Shown piece by piece: positions 41,024 through 51,059 of a stretch of 64,000 nucleotides of DNA. Source of the DNA: Callosobruchus maculatus (Eukaryota > Arthropoda > Insecta > Coleoptera > Chrysomelidae); assembly GCA_951848785.1 (NCBI GenBank), contig CATOUR010000106.1, positions 2,728,001 through 2,792,000 of the forward strand, given 5' to 3'. Numbering within the stretch: the first letter of the stretch is position 1; each line of letters opens with the position of its first letter. The position numbers and the translations under genes were made by a program. The notes beneath the pieces were generated by a model. It saw only the letters and a list, made by a program, of their open reading frames with translations. It was not told where the DNA came from and ran no database searches.

Positions 41024-42183
41024 ATGGACTAGTATTATGAGTTATGACTCAGTACTTCCCACACATAACAGTGATATAGTTTTATTATTTTCTCTTTGTA
41101 TGAAGCTATAGTCTGAGGTCCCTTGTAACCAAATAATCGTTAGCGTGTCCTCAAAAAACGTCCAACACAAAAACCATTAAATATTTTCCTGAGTCTCTCC
41201 GTAGGAACTAAAACGACCCAGTTTGCATTCTGCGAGCTTCAACTGGACAAAACGAAACAATCAGGAACCCTCAAATGGCTTAAAAGCGAAGTTTGAGCTA
41301 TTTTTATGTTTTTAGTTTTTTTTTATTATTGCAGCGCCGCCACTGACACGATTTTTGAAAACCATACGCATTGTTCATCCTCGCCACGGTAATAATAAAT
41401 ACTGTGTATAAATTTCATTAAAATCAATTTCATAATTTCAGTTATTTTTTGTAGGGTAAGGTCATTTAAACAAGAACTCCTTAATTTCCTATCTGCAACG
41501 TTTCGACTTATAGGAAAATAAGTTTAAATGACCTTACCCTACAAAAAATAACTGAAGTTCATCATAGTAGGTCAAAAACCTTTACAAAAATCAATTTCGT
41601 AATTTCCATGATACTAAAATCAAAACTATCTAAAGCAATACTCGTAAAATTGTAAGTCCCTTCATTTCTGTAATAGCCAAAGCAATGTTCGGATGGACCT
41701 AAAAAACGTCTATTATGCCGCTAGGTCATTCTTTCATAGGTCAGTGCACATTCTATTAGGATTATAGCAAACTTTTGAGTTTTACAACCCCCCACCCCCT
41801 AACTACCCCAATTTCACCCCCACCCAAAAAAACGTAAAAAATGGACAGAAATGCCTAAAAACGCAGTTTGAGGGATATTTAATTTTTTTTGTTTTTTGCT
41901 AATTACTCCTCCGCTACTGCACCGATTTTCAAAATTATAGCAGCATTACCTACTAGGACCTCACAGCATATAGGTATCCAAATTTCATCACAATCCATGA
42001 AGGGGCTGCTGAGATTACGAGTGTAGAAAAACGCGAACAGACAGACCGACAGACAGACCGACGGAAATGAGTGACGTGGATTTTCGTTATGTAGACATCA
42101 TAAAACGCCCAAAAAGCGTATTATCTCAAAATCGAAAATTTTCGCGATCACAATACTCCCCTCACCTAACGGTGTGGGAAGTA
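41024..42183 (-). repeat. Rep-A copy with both ends and a nested insertion
   Basis: TACTTCCCACAC at 41053-41064 and GTGTGGGAAGTA at 42172-42183. The hairpin side (41024-41052) is diverged (GGACTAGTATTATGAG). One and a half tandem units are present, plus the microsatellite at 42037-42062. A 148-bp foldback is inserted at 41440-41587. Confidence 0.88.
41440..41587. mobile_element. Small foldback insertion with 19-bp target duplication
   Basis: Arms AGTTATTTTTTGTAGGGTAA plus GGTCATTTAAAC and their inverse surround a 49-bp middle. The flanks AAATCAATTTCATAATTTC (41421-41439) and AAATCAATTTCGTAATTTC (41588-41606) are a 19-bp duplication with one mismatch. The middle contains, on the minus strand, GTCGAAACGTTGC, like the 3' half of the hammerhead-like motif found elsewhere in the window. 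Confidence 0.75.
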
Positions 42184-42184
42184 A

Positions 42185-42320
42185 AAATGCATAGTTTGCA
42201 CCACGTAGTCACAAATCACCCCATATATCCTTTGCTATAACTTTATATACACCTTTTATGCTATCTTCTGCAGTAGTGGAGTTATCGACCGATCTGGTAC
42301 TAAAAACTCACCCTGTATAT
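42185..42320 (+). repeat. CCCTGTATA-type repeat, second copy
   Basis: Copy of 40190-40360: TTTGCACCACGTAGTCACAA, GCTATCTTCTGCAGTAGTGG, GGTACTAAAAACTCACCCTG. It starts at the outer boundary of the Rep-A copy. Confidence 0.75.
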
Positions 42321-42709
42321 GATGTACTTGAATGAAAGCACTTATTCGTCATCTGAGAACTTAATTTAATGTCTGTCGGTGTAGAATAATCAACAGCACT
42401 GCAACAACGGTTAGAGGTATAACGTTCCAACAAAACGGAATGAAAAACTTCCTGTAGCGTTCAAAAGCGTCCATAGGATTTTAATTAATGGCTGCAACCA
42501 CGTGTAATCGTGGTGTGATGGTCATACTAAATACTCCAATTCGAGATCCGAAAATAAAAACGGGTGTGAAAAACAAAGCAGGCGTTACCGTTTTATTGAC
42601 TATCATTCGGAAATAACCAAACAAAAGTGCCATTGTGGTGCTAGATTTTCCCAACCATCCGACTTCTTTCTCTTCTGATATTTAAGCACTTAACCATTTT
42701 CCAGGCTTA
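42321..42709. other. No gene seen
   Basis: Unassigned. A GTAGTAGTAG run at 42738 belongs to the LINE tail that follows. Confidence 0.4.
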
Positions 42710-43545
42710 TGGATTATGGATATACATCTACTAATGTAGTAGTAGTAGTGATGGGGAGGCGAAGCCAGGCAAGTAGGCCACCTTTGGCCCTTTTAGCCAA
42801 CCCCACTGAACCATTCACTGAAAACGCTAAAATTCTACACCCTAGAAAGCTCCTTGTCGAACCTACCAGATCTCCTGACGAAAGTCAGTATGTCCGACCA
42901 TTTCGCTGAATATAGTGGCTCCTCCCCAAACTCCGTCGTGCCGAATATCTGAACCCTAAGGTTGCGATAAACTGCACATCTGCCCAGGAAGTGGAACGCT
43001 GTCTCGTCCTCCTCCCAGCATCTGGAGCAAATGCGGTCCCCTACCACTCTCATAAGTGACAGATGTCTATTCAGCCGGCAATGGCCAGTGAGAACCCCCA
43101 CCAGAAGGTTGAGCGTCTCTTTGCCTTTACTCAAAAGCCATTGCGTTCGGCCCCTATCAGGGCCTGCTAGGAATCTTTTGGCTTGCCTGCAGTCGTCTCT
43201 CTCTACCCAGGCTTTCGCCAGTTCCTTGTAGGCCCAGTTATCCAGGGCCACATTGACCTGGCGTCTACTAATTCCCAGCATAGGTTCTGGGCCAATGCAG
43301 GGGCTGTTGGCCCCTACCCTAGCTAATCGGTCCGCTCTCTCGTTACCCGGTATACCAATATGTCCGGGGACCCACAGTAGGGTCACCTTCTTATGTCTTG
43401 CCAACTTCTGAAGGGCGGCAGAGCATTCTTGTGCCAGAGCTGATCTGGCCCTCGAAGCTGCCACCGCTTTTAGAGCTGATTGACTGTCAGAGCTCATATA
43501 CATGCTCTGTTCATAACACTTTTCGACTTCCGTCGAGTATGCCGC
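42710..43545 (-). pseudogene. I-like LINE fragment: RNase H, zinc knuckle and 3' UTR
   Basis: Minus-strand frame 42850-43545: MSSDSQSALKAVAASRA, LLWVPGHIGIPGNERADRLA, TLNLLVGVLTGHCRLNRHL and the knuckle CSRCWEEDETAFHFLGRC. The domain order equals the C-terminus of 18523-20475, but the sequence is a distinct subfamily. The first residues after the apparent Met (a Tyr/Ile-rich stretch, 43546-43605) are host sequence, so the real break is near 43545. RT and the first RNase H Asp are missing. The 3' UTR ends in CATCACTACTACTAC-like repeats (42735-42752) and its scrap recurs at 49806-49940. Confidence 0.88.
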
Positions 43546-43589
43546 CATCAATATATATTTAAGAATAATAATATAATAATAAAAATAAC

Positions 43590-43860
43590 ACACCGACATC
43601 AGCACTCGAAAACAATGAATACAAACGATACTGGGACGTTGAAATACCTACAGACAAGACTATTCCAGCAAATAGGCCAGATATAGTTTTTTAGTCAAAG
43701 GCAGACAAAATTACCTATTTAATAGATATTGCTATTCCCAACGATACGAATGTCCAAAACACCTATGCTGCAAAGATATCTGAATACACTGACCTTGCGA
43801 TAGGAATAAAACGTCTCTGGAGGCAACCTAGCCAGGTAACTGCCAAAAACTTTGTTTACT
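43590..43860 (+). pseudogene. LINE C-terminal fragment of another type
   Basis: Plus-strand reading YKRYWDVEIPTD, ANRPDIV, KITYLIDIAIPNDTNVQNTY and KISEYTDLAIGIKRLW, with one stop, matches the conserved C-terminal segment (NRPDIV, LIDIAIPxxxNxxxxYxxKxxKYxDLxIEI) of a widespread insect LINE ORF2. The clade is not certain from this piece alone. Confidence 0.75.
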
Positions 43861-43964
43861 GAACCGATTCTCACTGCGAGAAGCAAATAAAGTAAAACAA
43901 CAACTTATCAAATTACCACAATTAAACACAAGTTTTACTTTTACCGGTGAAAAATGCTAAGAAC

Positions 43965-45145
43965 TGAATCTAGCTCCATGCAAGGTGCAAAGACTTGCTT
44001 GTCTATCCATAACAGGGGCAATGAAAAGCGCACCCACTGCAGTCTTAGAGACCATCCTGGACCTCCCTCCGTTGCAAATTGTAATAATGGGCGAGGCGAG
44101 AATGGGCTACTCTAGACTACAAACCCTACCAAGAGGAATTTACTAGGATCTTGGACACAACCAAATCGCAGAATATGTGGGGCACACCATAATGGATGCT
44201 AGAAAGGACCACATAACTCCGAAATACATCTTCAACAAGAAATTCGAAACTATAATAAGATATCGAGAACTCTGTGAAGTAAACAACCTGCATCGGGAAA
44301 TAGTCTGGTACACAGATGGATCAAAGACCGAGCAAGGCACAGGAGCGAGAATCTTTGGAAGAGGAACTAGACAGAGCATTCCGCTAGGAAAATACGCCTC
44401 GGTATTTCAATCAAAGGTGTACGCCATCCTGCAATGTGCAAGGATCAATAATGAACGATCCTACAGAAACAAGAGGATCGCAATACTTACAGACAGTCAG
44501 GCTATACTTAGGGCACTAGAAGCGTCCAAAGTTACGTCTGCTCTAGTCTGCGGATGCTTACAGGAACTGGGAAGACTGGCAGAACACAACAAAGTAACTT
44601 TGGAGTGGGTGCCTGGACACTCAGGTATAAGAGGCAATGAAAGGGCGGACGAGCTAGCAAGACTAGGCTCGTCTGCCCTATACATTGGAGCAGAACCCGC
44701 CCTGGGGGTGCCTAAAAGCACAATCAGACACCAGGTGGGAGAATGGGTGAAACATCAGCACAAGGAGCAGTGGAACTTGTTGCCAGGATGTGTTCATGGA
44801 AAAACATTCATTAAAGCTCCATGCAAGAAGATAGCTGAAACACTGCTCTCCTTGAGTAGAAATCAGCTCCGAATAACGACGGGTCTCCTCACAGGACATT
44901 GTGGCCTGAAGGAACACCTGAATAAAATGGGACTCTACAATGGAGACCTCAACTGCAGATTGTGTGGAAGAGGAACTGAGTCAGCCCTACATGTGCTCTG
45001 TGAGTGCGAAGCGCTAGATCACAAGAGACAACAGCTCTTTGGGAAGACCAAGCTAGAACCAATGGAGTCCGGCTCAGCACCAGGACCAGTAGGTAAACTG
45101 CATAAACTTATGCAGGGATCCAGATTGCTAGAGTGGATACTGTAA
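43965..45145 (+). pseudogene. I-like LINE fragment: RT end, RNase H and zinc knuckle
   Basis: It starts with the RT-tail segment APCKVQRLACLSITGAMKSA and ETILDLPPLQIVIMGEARMG in one frame. It then shifts to the 44177-45145 frame with IVWYTDGSKTEQGTG, VFQSKVYAILQCA (the usual Glu is Lys), LTDSQAILRALEASK, LEWVPGHSGIRGNERADELA and the knuckle CRLCGRGTESALHVLCEC. QSK in place of QAE/QSE removes an RNase H catalytic residue. A third subfamily, distinct from 18507 and 42710. The 3' UTR continues to roughly 45290. Confidence 0.88.
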
Positions 45146-45290
45146 AAGAGAGGAGCAATAATACAATAGGCCTTAAGGCTTAAGTATTGACGGGGACAGC
45201 AAGGTCGGACGGCTCCTGGAACAAAAAGCTCCATGCAATGCATTGAATGCGAACTGCAAACGCTCTGTCGGGCAATCCACACACGCGTTA

Positions 45291-46254
45291 GTCACTAATC
45301 ACAACTCAGGGCTCATCTAGTTACAAAACACGAGACTGGGCGCGCGTTATTCAAGTTTCTTGCGGCACCGTTATGGAACCGAACCCCGGGTCTCATCTTT
45401 TTCAGATTCGGTTCTGTGGCCTGATGAAATACCCGGGTAGAACCGGGTATTTTGGAACCGGGTGCATGCACTAATTGCAACACAATCGCACTCCTTCATT
45501 CGATTACCCATCAGTATTGCTGAGCCGACCCTGTGCTCAAAACGTGAACTCAACAATACTCGCGGCTAGTGCTGAGAAGCCGACGTGGAGTTATGGGAGG
45601 TTATTTTTTCGAAGACAAATTGTCTGCATGATTCCTACGGAGTTGCGCTACTGTATAACATGGATATACTGTGGGTCAAACGATAGATAAAAAGAAGTAA
45701 ATGATTCGAGGGTCTGGTAGTATTTTCATTCGAGAGTCGTTTTCACAGAGCATTGTGAATATTCCCCAGTGCACCTTCGTTAGCGGATTAAAAACACAAA
45801 AAGCAACAGCCCAACAGCATTCATCGGGCGTGCCCAACTTGCCGAACATAAATAAAGTTTTCGGTAACTCAGTTACGATTGTCATCGTGGAATCCATTCA
45901 AAGATGACAAGAGAGAAAAACAAAGACAAAATCAACGGCCGAGAAAATGAAGTTGTGACTCTTTGGAGCGAATAATGGAACTCCCTGTCCTGTCCCCATC
46001 CCTGTCCCTATCCCTCTATCCCTATGTTACCACGACACACAGTGTGGTTCATAGGCGTTCTCCAAGCCTTATTGTATTATAATAGTCTCTACTGATATGA
46101 TCTGGAAAAGGCAAGTTTTAAATCGACGCTATATCCTTACACTTTAACCTAACATGGCCTTGCGTAGTTATACGATGATACAGGATGGTACTTAATGATA
46201 GGCCGTAGTTTCAAAGGCCCATTACTCACTTGGGCCAGGGTGTCAAAGTCTGTT
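45291..46254. other. No gene seen
   Basis: Contains a short GAACCGGGTA/AACCGGGT cluster at 45430-45465 and a CCCTGTCC/CCCTATCC run at 45985-46022. No ORF with motifs. Unassigned. Confidence 0.4.
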
Positions 46255-47365
46255 TATCGGGAGGCTGAAAGCCTATGAGGCTGTAGAAGCGCTGCGAGAG
46301 GATATGTAGGGGTGCACGTTAGATTTGAAACGCTGCAAGTTGTAGCCGTCGAGAAACAAATTCTCCGATAGCTCATTCAACAGCGTCGAAGTTCTCCAAA
46401 AGAAGGAATGCTGGAGGAGACTGGTTCGGGCAGTATGGACCCCGACCTGGTAAGGATGAGCTCGCAGAGCCTCTCTAGTGTTCCTCGTTAGGACCGCCTT
46501 TGGTGTTCATCAGGGAGAGCACCCTTCTTCGATGTTTCAGGCTGTGGAGGTCCTTTGTGTGGTTAGTCTAATTGCTCTCTTCTGAATAATGTCCAAAAGC
46601 TTTAGAGAATGCTTCGGAGTGCATCCCCACATATGGGAGCAATACTCTAACGATGGTCGGATCTGTGTCTTGTAGAGCAGCAGTAGTTACTTTGGTGGAA
46701 AAAACTTGATGGAAGGTGACTCGACTATGAGACTTCTTTGGCAGTGTTGTTGCCTGAATTTTCTGTACGTTGAACTGTACTTTATTTGCTAATCCCCACT
46801 CGACAATTGTTTTGATATCTACGTTGATCTGTAAGGCATGTTGCTGTCGCCGACGTACCGTCTCCTAGGATGATAGTGGCTTGCCTGGCTCCATGCACGT
46901 TATTAATGTACTGTGGTCTGCGAAGCTGTAGATTGAATTGGATGTTATTTCGAGCAGCTCATTGATGTACAGCAAAAACAGTGTAGAGGATAGGACAGAT
47001 CCCTGAGACCGGTCGTTCAAGAAGCTATTCAGCCACTGGCGCAGGCCAGGTGGTAGTCCATAAGCAGCAAGCTTGACCAGTACGGACGTCATGCCACACT
47101 CTATCGAAGGCTTTCGATATGTCAAGTGCAACAACACGGGATTCGCCATGATTTTCAATCGCTGTTTTCCACAAGTGAGTGACGTAGGGTAGGAGATCAC
47201 CCGTAGACCTATGCTTACGGAAGCCATACTGGCGGTCATTTATGATGTTATTGTTGTTCAGGTACTTTAGGAGCTGTGTTTTAATGACAGTCTCAATAAC
47301 TTTAGACATGACGCTGAGAAGAACCACAGGTCTATAGTTGGTGGGATCGGTTTTTTTCAGAAGAG
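46255..47365 (-). pseudogene. Jockey/CR1-like LINE RT, second copy
   Basis: Same family as 3203-4337 but reaching further 5': SKVIETVIKTQLLKYL, NDRQYGFRKHRSTGDLL, VVALDISKAFDRVWHD, then LPPGLRQWLNSFLNDRS. A deletion of about 60 bp after NDRS removes the residues before QGSVLS, including the conserved GVP. The catalytic box reads FADH, not FADD. Shared frame breaks downstream; the 3' end carries the same GAAAGCCTATG...GTAGAAGCGCTG sequence. No target duplication noticed. Confidence 0.88.
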
Positions 47366-47557
47366 TTTAGGAAAATCTGATTTTTAATTTATTTCTTAAA
47401 GGTCATTCAGCCTTTTTGTAATTTGTAATTATTTGAGAAGTTTCAGTTGGTGTTCAATAATTAGTTTATAACAAATGTCAAACGTTAGATCAGAGCCTAC
47501 TTTTGCGAAAATACACTAAACCAAAGTCCAAAAATGGTGTTTTTTTTTTAATATAAA
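47366..47557. other. No gene seen
   Basis: Short unassigned stretch. Confidence 0.35.
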
Positions 47558-48824
47558 ACACCCTGTATATTTTATTTCAAATCGAAATATCTACTAACAC
47601 CCTATCTAGCCCCGCAATTTTTTTTTTGACTTTGCGGCGTTGCCAAGTTATAAAATATTTTTCCAAAATATCAAACAAAAATATCCCTGTTTTTATTAAT
47701 AGAATGCACTGTAAATGTTATTTAACCTTGAAGTACTCAATAGTAATGGTTTACGGCGTGACAAACTTTTATATAATTTTTCTAAAATAATAAAACCGTT
47801 TTCCGTGTTCATAAGCTATGTATTTCGTATATGTTTATTGCATAATATGATCAATTTAATAAATCCAGAAATTGATCTAGCAAGCGAGAGTCACATTGTT
47901 TGGTTACTAGTAGATTGTTAAATTGTTATGGTTTTCTGCTTAATGGGGCACCTGCACATTTTCACAGGAATGTTCGTGCTCACTTAGATGTACAGCTTCA
48001 AGAAAAATTAGTAAGTCGTGAAGGTCCAGTAGCTTGGCCTCCTAGATTTCCAGATCTAACTTTTTGGATTACTTTTTGTGGGGCCACATGAAGTCTTTAG
48101 TTTATCGAATACCTACAACCACAAGAGATGACATGAAGCAACAAATTAGAGAGGCGTTTCAAAGCGCAACAGCATACGCTTTATATCGCGCCAAAGAGAA
48201 CTTAAATATTCGGATTCAAGAGTTCATAAACCAGGGCGGAAAACACTTTGAAAAATTTCTTTGATCAAAATTGCCTTACTGTTATTCATAGTTGCTATTA
48301 TTCCTATTTTTTCTTGTTTACAATGTTTTGAATAAATAAAAATTCGGTTTGAGTTTGAGTTAGAAATGTTTCATCCTTAGAAATAATGTAATATAAATTT
48401 AAAAACATATATTTTTCTCACTTATTCTACCATGTTATTAACGAACTAAGTTAGTTGTTGACTAAATCAGCTTAAGATAAATAATAGTTATACACAAATC
48501 GCAATGACTCACATAATATCACCATTTGGCAGACTATGTCTGTAAAAAGATAGAGGTAGGAAAATTCCGATTTTGAGTTTACACCCCCTCACTCAAGGTC
48601 TTCCCTTAGCGAGATACCATATTTAATAACTCTTTGTAATGTATATTTGAGATATGAATAAATATTATATTTACCAGTATTAAAAATAAAACAGAAATTT
48701 AGAAAACTTTTTTATTTTAGAAAATCAATAAATAACTTGGCAACGCCGCAAAGTTGAAAAAATGTTGCGGGGCGAGATAGGGTGTTAGTAGATACTTCGA
48801 TTTGAAATAAAACATACAGGGTGT
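47558..48824 (+). mobile_element. Mariner-superfamily transposon with ACACCCTGTAT ends
   Basis: Inverted ends of about 90 bp: ACACCCTGTATATTTTATTT at 47558 and its complement ending at 48824, continuing through CGAARTATCTACTAACACCC and GTTGCCAAGTTAT. The size of about 1.27 kb fits a full-length mariner-type element, but only the C-terminal transposase half is recognisable. Confidence 0.85.
47925..48264 (+). pseudogene. DDE transposase C-terminal half, catalytic Asp lost
   Basis: NGAPAHFHRNVRAHLD, EGPVAWPPRFPDLT and, after a frame change at about 48060, MDYFLWGHMKSLVYR then TTTRDDMKQQIREAF and FINQGGKHFEKFL match the transposase type usually preceded by DUF4817. The normal QQDGAPAH reads CLNGAPAH, so the second catalytic Asp is Asn. 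The PDLTPLD block has lost a few bases at the frame change. The N-terminal half (47653-47920) shows no recognisable HTH. Inactive. Confidence 0.85.
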
Positions 48825-49805
48825 TACATTTAGAAAAACAAAGTAAAATGAGCTTCAAATAATCATAATTTAAATTTTTTTAGGAAACCCCATCTAGATG
48901 CACATAGTTAGTAAGATCCAAAATAATATTCACTTAACATTCAAGTAACTATTTGCATAATAATATTGAGATATCTTAAAGGAATACATCAATTTGGACG
49001 TGTTACTTGCGACTTTGCAAATCAAAAAATTTACTGTGAAAATAAATTATAGGTTCATAACGTCGCAATCCGTCCCAGAAATATGTTGGAGTTAAATAGA
49101 GGAATAATGATGGTAACTAAATAAGCTTAAAATAAGATAACGGTTTATTAAAAAAATCAAGTTGATCATTTGCTGCTCTCCCACAACACCCTGTATATTT
49201 CAAAATAATTTTAGAATATGAAATCTTAAACAACCAAATAACTTTTGTATTTGACATTTTCTTCTACCAGGTATACCATGCGAGGTAGAAGAATAAGAAT
49301 TGCACACTAAATGGACACCCTATATCATCATATTGAATTTCAAGCTTCAACAAATTTTCGTGTCAGCTCTTGCTGAGTGCCCCCACAGAATACCTCGGTC
49401 AGCTGTCTATGGAAGGGTCGGAGTTCTACGGTCTGTGTTCACTTTCCTCTGAATCAATCGTGAAAACAATGAAATTAAGTTCAAAGGTGACTCGAACGGT
49501 ATTTATTTTTCTTATGACTTTTCCCCTCGCACTCGCACCAATCAGTAGGGAATTTTTCTGTTTTTAAGTGAGATTAATCAGCAGATCGGAAGTGAATTTT
49601 CGTCCGGAACATACTTTTAGCTGATTAAATATGGCGGATACGCGCGGATACATCTGGTGCATACACCAAGCGGCCACATACCAACTGGACCGTGAACCAA
49701 GCCGATTTACCTAATTAGAAAAATATTATGTACCTACTCGTATATGACTTGTGGGTGTTTCCAGGATAAGTTGGAATGATTTTACTCCAGTCCAATTTCG
49801 CTGGG
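48825..49805. other. No gene seen
   Basis: AT-rich, with an ACACCCTGTATATT string at 49187 next to CTCTCCCACA. A 65-codon frame at 49370-49567 has no motif. Unassigned. Confidence 0.4.
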
Positions 49806-49940
49806 GAGAAGTAGTAGTGATGGGGAGGCAAAACAAAGCAAGTAGGTAACTTTTGGCTATTTTTGCCCACCCCACGGAACCAACACTAAAAATTCTCACG
49901 GTCTCCTAGAAAACTCCTCTTTGCCGAAACTACCACACCT
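49806..49940 (-). repeat. 3' scrap of the LINE subfamily at 42710
   Basis: GTAGTAGTGATGGGGAGGCA, GCAAGTAGGT and CCACCCCACGGAACC match 42735-42830 on the same strand. Only the 3' UTR remains. Confidence 0.8.
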
Positions 49941-50040
49941 TTTGGGAGTTGCATGGAAGAGCAACTCTGTTGAATGGCGCCTCTTGTCTTGTCTTGACTT
50001 GTTGCTAAAACAAAATAAAACATATAGACTAATTCACCAT

Positions 50041-50530
50041 GCGACATCATTATTATCAAATTATATATATGAATGGGGTGTTAGAACTAATTGCCTTTCC
50101 ATATGTCCGAGGCCTCGAAGAGGGTTTCTTCCAGCAAGATAATGCACGTCCTCATATTGCAAGGGTCTGGCCTCCACGATCTCACGATTTATCCCCAATT
50201 GAAAAATTATGGGATTTAGGATGGGTCGATACATAGGCGATTTACCCAATACAATTGTCCGACCACTCTGGACGAACTGGAACATGCTGTGAGGGCAGCT
50301 TGGGAGGCTGTACCTCTAGAGTTTATTAACAATCAGATTACGCGTATGCTAGAGGAGTGCATCCGTCAAAATAGAGGGCACACCCATTATTGACCAGCTG
50401 TATTTTTTCATAAACTAATTATGGCAAATGAGTTCGTTTGTTGTTGTCTTTAGCCTCGCCGCATTTGATGAGCCACATCCCTTTTTTCTCAGTGTCGGAT
50501 TTCACGTGCGAGTAGTATAAATTATACAAG
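50041..50530 (+). pseudogene. Tc1-like transposase C-terminal fragment and 3' end
   Basis: GVLELIAFPYVRGLEEGFFQ, QDNARPHIAR (second Asp), WPPRSHDLSPIEKLWDLGW (third acidic residue Glu), then after a frame break TTLDELEHAVRAAWEAVPLE and EECIRQNRGHTHY followed by a stop. The 3' flank to about 50530 matches 38228-38340. The N-terminus is absent. This copy keeps the PIEK region that 37300 has lost. Confidence 0.88.
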
Positions 50531-50841
50531 TATGTGTCATTTCCAGAGGAAACGATAAAGGCCTCATTATGCCTGTAAAGTCAACCAAATACGATAACAA
50601 CCAGGTCATTTGTAGAAGAAGGTAATTACCCTCATTGTACAAGCGTATCGCGTATGACTGCTTTCCCCTTTTCCCATCAAATAATTATTAGCAACGTTAA
50701 TTACTCTATGCAAATTATACCGGATCTGTAACAACATGTTAATGAAAAAATTAAAAGGTTACTCCCCCTGCTGGCGCCATGGAAATGGTGGAAACTGGGA
50801 AGGGATAGACGATCGTGGAAGCACAAAGCCATTCCCTAGAT
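50531..50841. other. No gene seen
   Basis: Unassigned. Confidence 0.35.
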
Positions 50842-50905
50842 CAGGGCTTCTTAATGTGGGGTCCAGACCCCTCAGGGGTCTATAGCATGTGTATCAGGGG
50901 TACGC
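50842..50905 (+). mobile_element. Possible hAT-type element end
   Basis: CAGGGCTTCTTAATGTGGGG then TCCAGACCCCTCAGGGGTCT resembles the start of hAT elements (CAGGGGTTCTCAAC...). No matching opposite end or 8-bp duplication was located, so it may be a fragment. Confidence 0.5.
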
Positions 50906-50995
50906 AGCAGGACAGTTGGTTGAATCAATCAATTCTGTTCCCTGAATCCTCAGGGACGGTTTCGTTAAAAAATATGTAACAAACTAAAGCAAAAT

Positions 50996-51038
50996 ACACC
51001 TGACGATGGTTTAGATATAATAAACCGAAACGTCGTGG
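50996..51038 (+). ncRNA. Hammerhead-ribozyme-like motif, third instance
   Basis: Core CTGACGA (51000-51006), T, stem II GGTTTA/TAAACC (51008-51013 with 51021-51026), GAAA (51027-51030), CGTC (51031-51034), stem I CAC/GTG (50997-50999 with 51035-51037). Stem II is entirely different from the copies at 14.2-14.8 kb yet still pairs, which argues for a conserved RNA fold. The same unpaired U before stem II is present. Confidence 0.45.
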
Positions 51039-51059
51039 AAAGGAAAATTGTTTCATTTA

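Noticed and set aside
44497..45282. Minus-strand ORFs opposite the RNase H LINE
   Set aside because: Antisense frames of a well-supported coding region; no motifs of their own.
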